Shown: positions 6,262 through 11,547 of the stretch, piece after piece | Layout: each line of letters begins with the position of its first letter | Position numbering within the stretch: the stretch's first letter is position 1 | NCBI GenBank assembly: GCA_946479005.1 | Contig: CAMLEM010000017.1 | Location: 1-11,547 of the forward strand | Source: an uncultured Chitinophagaceae bacterium | GTDB taxonomy: Bacteria > Bacteroidota > Bacteroidia > Chitinophagales > Chitinophagaceae | DNA: 11,547 nucleotides | Reading direction: 5' to 3' | The notes under the pieces: generated by a model | Databases searched by the model: none | What the model was told of the DNA's origin: nothing | What the model saw: only the letters and a program-made list of their open reading frames with translations | Made by a program: the position numbers and the translations under genes

Positions 6262-6768
6262 CTAGGCAACCTTGCGGGTTGTGCGTTTTGTCAGCTCCTG
6301 CTGTATGTACTCGGATAAACGGTATTGCCTGAGGATCTGTTTTGGAACAAAGGCCGCACCCCGGATCTCCCCCAGGCAATTGTTGCTGCCACAAAAACAA
6401 TGGAAGCCCTGGTCCATTTTCCATTCGGTGGAAGGATAAAAAAAGACCATCTCTTCATTGGGAGAAATGGGTTTTAGTGCAACAAGCTTCATCCCGGTGG
6501 TATCAAAAAAAACATTAGGGCTGCAGCTGTGATTGATATATTGCAGGAAATCCGGCTGGAGCGTAATGTGCTTCCTTTTCCCTAATTGTACGGTGAGATA
6601 GGTGGGCGCCGCTGAGATGGTTCCAGCATTGAAATCCGCAATAATATCTCCCGGCGAAAAACGTGTCAGCGAAAACAACGCATTCTGAAGGTTGATCTTT
6701 TTCTGGCGGACTTCTACGAAATCGTGTTTACTGATCAAACAGTAATCTTCGCAGGAAGAGTAAGACAT
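6262..6768 (-). CDS. Stand-alone SET-domain protein
   Basis: This 168-residue protein is essentially one SET domain with a post-SET zinc site. Visible motifs are NHSCSPN (79-85), EEMVFFY (105-111) with a Tyr at the catalytic-type position, and CFCGSNNC (124-131). The three Cys of that last motif plus the Cys in NHSC would bind zinc. The usual N-terminal GxG of the SAM pocket is not seen: the corresponding stretch reads LQNALFSLTRFSPGD (27-41). Methyl-donor binding may be altered, or the protein may be a non-catalytic partner. The ATG at 6768 begins MSYSSCEDY. The frame stays open to 6888, overlapping the helicase 3' end, but that part adds nothing domain-like. It is the first gene of the three-gene SET/ATP-grasp block. 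Confidence 0.8.
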   Translation of the reverse strand: MSYSSCEDYCLISKHDFVEVRQKKINLQNALFSLTRFSPGDIIADFNAGTISAAPTYLTVQLGKRKHITLQPDFLQYINHSCSPNVFFDTTGMKLVALKPISPNEEMVFFYPSTEWKMDQGFHCFCGSNNCLGEIRGAAFVPKQILRQYRLSEYIQQELTKRTTRKVA

Positions 6769-6793
6769 AAATGGGTTAGTAAGTAATTGTATG

Positions 6794-6801
6794 AAAAGAT
6801 A
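6794..6801 (-). promoter_or_regulatory. Weak candidate -7 element for the SET/ATP-grasp operon
   Basis: On the minus strand TATCTTTT lies 25 bases upstream of the SET-gene ATG, one base short of TAnnTTTG. An upstream TTG is 15 bases away, which is shorter than the usual 19-23. It falls in the 79-base gap after the helicase stop. It could give the cassette its own transcript, but the evidence is thin. Confidence 0.25.
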
Positions 6802-6847
6802 GAGAGAATCCTCGTTCAATGAGGGCCCGTCCTTCAAATGTGAATAA

Positions 6848-9343
6848 TTATGCCTCCGCTGTGGACTTGGTCTTATACCTGGAGGCAATTACGAACCGGA
6901 TCTCGCCATAGCTGGCTGCAGCTCCCAGCTTTTGCTTTACAGGGTTCAGGGCCTCGGAATTCATTTCTTCAATGGCCCCGGAAATGAGTTCGATCTTTTC
7001 GGGTGAGACCAGTTTTTCCAGGGAAAGTTCCCCTGTTTTCACAAACCCTGCGAGGTGGCCTTCAATGGTGGTCGGTGCCAGCTTCCTTTCCGCTGCGATC
7101 TCCGGGATGGAGAGTCCTTTCTCAAAAAGAAGAAAAGATTCCCGCCGGGTATCTGTCTTTAAAGCTTCCCTGGTCCCTTCCTTTTTCTTCCGGGATTTTT
7201 TTGTCGTTTCTTCTGCAAGCCTGGGCTTTAAACCCCTGGGTTCGGCATAGGCAATAATGGGCTCCAGGAACCGGGCCCCATATTTTGCAACCTTTACGTC
7301 TCCGAATCCCTGGATCTTTTTCAGATCCTGTGGTGTCTGCGGCAGGTACTTTGTCATCTCTCTCAGCGTGTTGCTTCCCGCCACGAGATAAACCGGAATA
7401 TCCTGCTCCCTGCAAATGGAGTCGCGGACCCTCTTCAGCTGGGAATAGAGCTCGGGATGATCGTCTTCCTCTGCGATCACTTCCACGTTGGGGGCGTACA
7501 CGTTCACGCGGAAGCCGGTGGTTTTCGCATTTCTTTTTTCTCTTTGGATGGATTCAATGTTGAATAGATCTGCTTTTTCCAAAACACGTATCCGGGCAGA
7601 GATCGTGGCATAGAGATCTTTCAGGTCGTCGTTCAGTTTCCGGGCGTGGACAAAGCTGTCGCTAACCACCGGGGTAAATTCAACCAACTTTCGCAATACG
7701 GTGAATTCCTGAAGGAAATATCCCCTTGCTGCCTGAACCCTCTCGCGAAAGGTACTGCGGCTTTCCTCGTCTTCCTTTAAAAGATAGCTGTCAAGCTGGG
7801 TGGCAAATTTTACCGCTACCTGTTGTAAAGCTCTGGACTTTTCATTCAGGCTTTCGTACCAGGGGAAACTGGCCTCGTTACAGGATTTGCGATGTGCCTG
7901 AAGATCCGCGCCAATTTCACTTACCAGGAAGATGGCGGAACTGGGATCAAAGGTCTCATTCAGCAATCTTCCCAGGTAAAGTTTTTTTGCGAACGCGAAT
8001 TCATTCTCCAGCTGGGAAACGTTGGACTGAAGCGCAGAGAACTCCAGCAGCTTCCGGTCGCTCAAAAGCGAGGCGGTGTTGATGCGGGTCTGAAGGACCA
8101 GGCCTTCCAGGTTGGTACACCTGCTTAAGGCAACATATACCTGGCCGGGTGCAAATGCCGCCCCGGCGTCAATGACAGCCTTATCAAAGGTGAGCCCCTG
8201 GCTTTTGTGAATGGTGATCGCCCAGGCCAGCCTTAACGGAAACTGGGTAAAGCTTCCCAGGAGGGTTTGTTCCAGCGCGCGTGTTTGCGGATTGACCGTA
8301 TAACGGATATTTTCCCAGGTTTCCGGGGTCACTTCGATCTCTTTTTCCTCATCCTTACAGATCACGAAGATCTTTTCCTTTTCCAGTCTTGTTATGGTGC
8401 CGATCCTGCCATTGAAATACCTTTTCCCTTTTTCTGCGCTATCATTCCGGATGAACATTACCTGGGCGCCAACCTTTAATTCGAGTTCCTGGTCGGCCGG
8501 GAAAGATTTTTCGTAGAATTCATTTTCCACTTTGGCAATGTAGGTAGAGGCCGGCCGCAGGATGGCAGCCAGTTCCCGCTGGTTGATCTGCCTGGCCTTT
8601 TCATTGTGAGTGGTAAGAATGATGTAGCCGTCCCCATCTTCCCTTTTGAAGTGGGGGTCATATCTCGATTCCAGCAAAGCCAGCCCTTCCTCGTCAATCT
8701 CGTTGTTACGGACCTGGTTCAGCAGGGAAATGAATTTCTCCTCCGATTGCCGGTAGATCTTTGAAAATTCTATGTGAACAGGCATCTCAGAACGGATGGC
8801 CTGGCTGTTGAAAAAATAAGGCCCCTCATAATATTGCGAGAGCAGATGCCATTCCTGGTCTTTGATCACCGGGGGTAATTGCATCATATCCCCGATAAAA
8901 AGCATCTGCACTCCACCAAACAGATCGTGCGGGCGTTTTCTCACGTGACGCAGGATCACATCAATGGCGTCGAGCGTATCACATCGAACCATACTGATCT
9001 CGTCTATTACCAGGAGTTCGACCTGGCGTAGGACTTTGAGTTTTTCAGCATTGTACTTCAAGTGGGCGAGCATCTCGTGTTTGTCATTCCCTGAAGGCAG
9101 GAAAGGGGAGAGGGGCAGCTGAAAAAATGAATGAATGGTCACACCTCCGGCATTGATCGCTGCCACACCCGTGGGTGCCACGACGGCCATTTGTTTCAGG
9201 CAGGTTTCCCGTATATATTTTAGGAAGGTGGTTTTACCCGTACCGGCTTTCCCGGTCAGGAAGATATTCCGTGAACTCTCGTTGACCAGGCTCGCAGCCA
9301 GTTCGAATAACTCATTCTCTGTATCAGGTATGAATTGTGACAA
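6848..9343 (-). CDS. PIF1/RecD-like DNA helicase with HRDC and C-terminal HTH domains
   Basis: This 831-residue superfamily 1 helicase probably unwinds DNA 5' to 3' in repair or replication, judged from PIF1/RecD relatives. Motifs in order: Walker A GKAGTGKTT (31-39), Walker B VIDEISMV (112-119), motif III GDMMQLPPV (151-159), YRQS (197-200), VGAQVMFIRND (291-301), and the C-terminal RecA-like AWAITIHKSQGLTFD (373-387) with VYVALSRC (402-409). A helical middle region follows, then an HRDC-like domain (about 630-700), a Lys-rich linker (about 710-725) and a helix-turn-helix segment (about 732-825) like that at the end of some RecQ proteins. No ATG precedes Walker A in frame. The frame opens only at 9358, and TTG at 9343 is the only sensible start, placed directly behind a TAAATTTG promoter element. 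The SET gene lies 79 bases downstream. Confidence 0.9.
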   Translation of the reverse strand: MSQFIPDTENELFELAASLVNESSRNIFLTGKAGTGKTTFLKYIRETCLKQMAVVAPTGVAAINAGGVTIHSFFQLPLSPFLPSGNDKHEMLAHLKYNAEKLKVLRQVELLVIDEISMVRCDTLDAIDVILRHVRKRPHDLFGGVQMLFIGDMMQLPPVIKDQEWHLLSQYYEGPYFFNSQAIRSEMPVHIEFSKIYRQSEEKFISLLNQVRNNEIDEEGLALLESRYDPHFKREDGDGYIILTTHNEKARQINQRELAAILRPASTYIAKVENEFYEKSFPADQELELKVGAQVMFIRNDSAEKGKRYFNGRIGTITRLEKEKIFVICKDEEKEIEVTPETWENIRYTVNPQTRALEQTLLGSFTQFPLRLAWAITIHKSQGLTFDKAVIDAGAAFAPGQVYVALSRCTNLEGLVLQTRINTASLLSDRKLLEFSALQSNVSQLENEFAFAKKLYLGRLLNETFDPSSAIFLVSEIGADLQAHRKSCNEASFPWYESLNEKSRALQQVAVKFATQLDSYLLKEDEESRSTFRERVQAARGYFLQEFTVLRKLVEFTPVVSDSFVHARKLNDDLKDLYATISARIRVLEKADLFNIESIQREKRNAKTTGFRVNVYAPNVEVIAEEDDHPELYSQLKRVRDSICREQDIPVYLVAGSNTLREMTKYLPQTPQDLKKIQGFGDVKVAKYGARFLEPIIAYAEPRGLKPRLAEETTKKSRKKKEGTREALKTDTRRESFLLFEKGLSIPEIAAERKLAPTTIEGHLAGFVKTGELSLEKLVSPEKIELISGAIEEMNSEALNPVKQKLGAAASYGEIRFVIASRYKTKSTAEA

Positions 9344-9348
9344 GCGCT

Positions 9349-9381
9349 CAAATTTACCTTAAAAAATACCACGGACTGCAA
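9349..9381 (-). promoter_or_regulatory. Candidate promoter of the helicase gene
   Basis: The minus strand carries TTG (9381-9379), 22 bases, then TAAATTTG (9356-9349), an exact TAnnTTTG match. The spacing is within the accepted Bacteroidota range. Transcription would start close to the TTG start codon at 9343, implying a leaderless or nearly leaderless mRNA. The -33 part lies inside the 3' arm of the hairpin ending the ssb transcript, so terminator and promoter overlap. Confidence 0.5.
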
Positions 9382-9428
9382 GCTTTAACCCCGACTCGTC
9401 CTACCAAACCACCTGCAATCCGTAGTAT
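9361..9428 (-). terminator. Terminator-like hairpin after ssb
   Basis: On the minus strand ATACTACGGATTGCA (9428-9414) can pair over 15 positions with TGCAGTCCGTGGTAT (9380-9366), enclosing a 33-base loop, and is followed by a T-run (9366-9361). In minus-strand RNA both imperfect positions are G-U pairs. In plus-strand RNA they would be C-A mismatches, so the structure belongs to the ssb/helicase strand. The long loop is unusual for an intrinsic terminator, and an attenuator or other regulatory hairpin is possible. Confidence 0.55.
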
Positions 9429-9437
9429 CGTTTGCCC

Positions 9438-9782
9438 TTATTCTTTGGGCTTACCTCCGAGCATTAGCAGGTCATTCGCCTGGATCTCGGTGTAGAATTT
9501 CTTGGCGCCTGTTTTATCATTATATGTGCGTGTGATCAGCCTGCCCTCCAGTGCGATCTCCCTGCCTTTATCGAGATACTTTTCCGCGATATCAGCCAGC
9601 TTGCCCCAGGCGGTCACCCGGTGCCATTGTGTTTCCTTGATGTTCACCCCTTCATTGTTCTTGTATTGCTCGTTAGTGGCAACACTGAAAGAGGCTTTCT
9701 TTTTTCCTGTGGAAGTTTCCTTCACTTCGGGCTTCATTCCCAGGTGACCGATAAGGTGCACCTTGTTTCTTAATGAATTCAT
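9438..9782 (-). CDS. ssb: Short single-stranded DNA-binding protein
   Basis: This 114-residue OB-fold protein binds single-stranded DNA during replication, repair or recombination. Family features are the N-terminal NKVHLIGHLGMKPEVK, then KASFSVATNEQY, the conserved WHRVTAWGKLADIAEKYLDKG and EGRLITRTYNDK. It stops right after the OB fold (LLMLGGKPKE). The Gly-rich linker and acidic C-terminal tip (DDDIPF-like) by which the main SSB recruits partner proteins are missing. This is therefore more likely an accessory SSB than the sole housekeeping one; such short SSBs are common in Bacteroidota. The ATG at 9782 starts MNSLRNKV, as expected. It lies 94 bases upstream of the helicase start on the same strand, separated by a hairpin. 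No convincing promoter was found; CATATTTG at 9837-9830 is a weak possibility. Confidence 0.93.
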   Translation of the reverse strand: MNSLRNKVHLIGHLGMKPEVKETSTGKKKASFSVATNEQYKNNEGVNIKETQWHRVTAWGKLADIAEKYLDKGREIALEGRLITRTYNDKTGAKKFYTEIQANDLLMLGGKPKE

Positions 9783-9886
9783 TGCTTTTTGTTTTTTCCT
9801 ACCAGCGTCAACAAAAATTTTTCACCCGTCAAATATGAGGGGACCGCGGAAGCAGAACCGGTATTTTCCCATTTAATTCCGGATAA

Positions 9887-9904
9887 AAACGTTTGAAAAC
9901 GTTT
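9887..9904. promoter_or_regulatory. Two AAACGTTT palindromes one helical turn apart (operator-like)
   Basis: The 8-base palindrome AAACGTTT occurs at 9887-9894 and again at 9897-9904, exactly 10 bases apart. It overlaps the -33 box of the candidate promoter of the zinc-ribbon gene. Same-face spacing and promoter overlap are typical of an operator for a dimeric regulator, but no regulator is identified. Confidence 0.35.
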
Positions 9905-9922
9905 CCGGGAAAACCATTTTTG
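9892..9922 (+). promoter_or_regulatory. Candidate promoter of the zinc-ribbon gene
   Basis: TTTG (9892-9895) is followed after exactly 19 bases by CATTTTTG (9915-9922), one mismatch from TAnnTTTG. The spacing is that of the Bacteroidota -33/-7 pair. Transcription would begin near 9928, just before the ATG at 9941. This argues against the upstream TTG at 9893 as start codon. Confidence 0.5.
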
Positions 9923-9940
9923 CTCCAGGCAAAAACAGTA

Positions 9941-10312
9941 ATGATGAAGCAGGAGCCAGTGAATACAAGCTGCAGGTATTGCGACCAGCCATTGAAAGGC
10001 AGGATCGATAAAAAATTCTGTGATGACCGCTGCCGGAATTATTACCACAACCGGTTCAGGATGGGCGACCATAAAACCGTACGCGAAGTGAACAGCATTC
10101 TCTCCCGGAACCGGAATATCCTGCGCTCCCTCTACAATGCCCGAAAATTCAGGGTAAAAAAAGCGACACTTTCACAGCTGGGGTACCGTTTTGAGTTCCA
10201 TACCCACAGGAGCCGCCTTAGAAATAAGACCTGTTTTTTTAATTATGACCACTGCCTACTGCCACTCAACTCCGACTGTTTCAGGATATCCAGGTCTGCA
10301 AAGCCCCGGTAA
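9941..10312 (+). CDS. Small zinc-ribbon protein of unknown function
   Basis: This 123-residue protein has an N-terminal four-cysteine zinc ribbon, C11-x2-C14-x12-C27-x3-C31 (within CRYCDQPL and KKFCDDRCRNYYHN). A basic, probably helical middle follows (VNSILSRNRNILRSLYNARK), then a conserved-looking C-terminal segment LGYRFEFHTHRSR with FFNYDH and LLPLNSD. It resembles small Bacteroidota proteins annotated as DUF2116-type Zn-ribbon proteins, judged from memory. The basic charge and CRNYYHN helix would fit nucleic-acid binding, but no function can be assigned. The frame opens with TTG at 9893. I prefer ATG at 9941 (a second ATG follows at 9944) because a promoter lies between. It is divergent from ssb across a 158-base region with an operator-like double palindrome. 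Confidence 0.75.
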   Translation: MMKQEPVNTSCRYCDQPLKGRIDKKFCDDRCRNYYHNRFRMGDHKTVREVNSILSRNRNILRSLYNARKFRVKKATLSQLGYRFEFHTHRSRLRNKTCFFNYDHCLLPLNSDCFRISRSAKPR

Positions 10313-10343
10313 AAACTAACCGGTGAAATATTTCCAGGGAAAA

Positions 10344-10366
10344 CGCCACCCTGCGGCGCATTTTTT
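10344..10366 (+). terminator. Weak terminator candidate after the zinc-ribbon gene
   Basis: A short GC stem, CGCC (10344-10347) with GGCG (10355-10358), precedes CA and six T residues (10361-10366). The stem is only four pairs, so termination here is uncertain. Confidence 0.3.
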
Positions 10367-10399
10367 GCCCCCATTGATATAATTCAAAACATATAAATT

Positions 10400-10963
10400 A
10401 TGGCAACACTTGATGGAAAAAAGGTGGCGATCCTTACCGAGAACGGGTTTGAAGAAGTGGAACTTACCAGTCCCAAAAAAGCCCTTGAGGAAGCCGGTGC
10501 CACAGTACATATCATTTCTCCTCAGAAAGACAAGGTTAAGGCCTGGGCGCACGATCATTGGAGCATCGAACTGCCTGTTGACAAGCGCATGGATGATGTG
10601 AAGTCTGAAGACTATGACGCGCTTGTACTCCCCGGCGGCGTAATGAATCCCGATAAGCTCCGGCAGGACCTCAAGGCGATCGCTTTCACAGAAGAATTCC
10701 TGGAAGCCGGTAAACCGGTGGCGGCGATCTGTCACGGTCCGCAGTTGCTGATCGAAACAGGCCTCCTGGCCGGAAGGACACTAACATCCTACCCGGGAAT
10801 CAAAACAGATATCATCAATGCGGGAGCTGACTGGTGCGACCGGGAAGTGGTGGTGGACAATGGTCTTGTTACCAGCCGGAAACCTGATGATCTGCCCGCA
10901 TTCAACAAAAAAATGATCGAAGAGATAGCGGAAGGGGTACACGCACCGATACCAACGCACTAG
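10400..10963 (+). CDS. DJ-1/PfpI-family protein (class I glutamine amidotransferase-like)
   Basis: This 187-residue single-domain protein of the PfpI/YhbO/YajL branch is predicted to be cytosolic. The N-terminal strand VAILTENGFEEVEL contains the conserved Glu (residue 18) of the active site. DALVLPGG (73-80) and the nucleophile elbow AAICHGPQLL with Cys111 and His112 complete the catalytic centre. The C-terminus has the family-typical LVTSRKPDDLPAF. Relatives have been described as proteases, glyoxalases or protein deglycases and are often stress-induced. Which activity applies here cannot be read from sequence. The ATG at 10400 follows an A/T-rich leader; a TATAAT at 10378-10383 is visible, but its meaning in this phylum is doubtful. 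It is probably monocistronic, ending at the shared hairpin at 10983-11022. Confidence 0.93.
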   Translation: MATLDGKKVAILTENGFEEVELTSPKKALEEAGATVHIISPQKDKVKAWAHDHWSIELPVDKRMDDVKSEDYDALVLPGGVMNPDKLRQDLKAIAFTEEFLEAGKPVAAICHGPQLLIETGLLAGRTLTSYPGIKTDIINAGADWCDREVVVDNGLVTSRKPDDLPAFNKKMIEEIAEGVHAPIPTH

Positions 10964-10982
10964 TTTATTATTGCTGAAATGT

Positions 10983-11022
10983 AAAATGTCCCGGCGACCT
11001 ATTGTTCGCGGGACATTTTTTT
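10983..11022. terminator. Bidirectional intrinsic terminator between convergent genes
   Basis: AAAATGTCCCG, one extra G, then CGA (10983-10997) pairs with TCGCGGGACATTTT (11006-11019) around an 8-base loop. The stem is flanked by an A-run on the left and a T-run on the right, so it can work on both strands. It lies 19 bases after the DJ-1/PfpI stop and 5 bases from the end of the convergent lyase gene. Confidence 0.88.
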
Positions 11023-11027
11023 AGGGT

Positions 11028-11547
<520 letters not shown>

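Noticed and set aside
6260..6424. 55-residue N-terminal extension of the stand-alone ATP-grasp protein
   Set aside because: It lies entirely within the SET gene in another frame and has no ligase-like sequence; the ATG at 6259 directly after the SET stop fits better.
6769..6888. 40-residue N-terminal extension of the stand-alone SET protein
   Set aside because: It would overlap the end of the helicase gene and has no recognisable motif; the ATG at 6768 is in a better position.
9361..9428. Transposon ends or a MITE suggested by the inverted repeat
   Set aside because: The arms are only 15 bases, no target-site duplication is seen, and the G-U pairs and T-run point to an RNA hairpin on the ssb strand.

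Overview
The window looks like a chromosomal segment of a member of the Bacteroidota. A Chitinophagaceae-like affiliation is only an impression from protein style. The supports are the 24-base dispersed repeat with core CCTGAGCGGAGTCGAAGG, which is common in this phylum, and several exact or near matches to the TAnnTTTG promoter element. Strong Shine-Dalgarno motifs are not evident. The YbeY also has an Asp as its third metal ligand, a form I remember from this phylum.

Left part (1-3644): a repeat cluster, then nadD and feoA on the minus strand, and ybeY and mnmG on the plus strand. Between ybeY and mnmG there are two perfect GTTCCACGTGGAAC palindromes, read here as parS sites for the chromosome partitioning protein ParB. 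They enclose a second repeat array. parS sites next to mnmG (gidA) suggest the locus lies in the replication-origin domain of the chromosome.

Middle part (3546-6768): the most unusual block is three tightly packed minus-strand genes. They are a free-standing SET-domain protein, a free-standing ATP-grasp ligase starting 2 bases after it, and then a protein that fuses an ATP-grasp ligase to a complete SET/post-SET methyltransferase domain. The two ATP-grasp proteins share signatures (NLC[DE]G; LE[VI]NxxC) that differ from housekeeping D-Ala-D-Ala ligase. I interpret the block as an undescribed ligation-plus-methylation cassette; its substrate is unknown. The fused gene ends inside the oppositely oriented end of mnmG, with a 99-base overlap.

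Right part (6848-11547): upstream of the cassette on the same strand lie a PIF1/RecD-like helicase with HRDC and HTH modules (TTG start) and a short single-stranded DNA-binding protein without an acidic tail. A terminator-like hairpin separates these two. A divergent plus-strand zinc-ribbon protein follows, with a well-formed promoter carrying two AAACGTTT palindromes one helical turn apart. A DJ-1/PfpI-family protein comes next. Last is the 3' part of a tryptophanase/tyrosine phenol-lyase gene, convergent with it across a shared hairpin terminator.

All family calls rest on reading motifs by eye; no database searches were possible.
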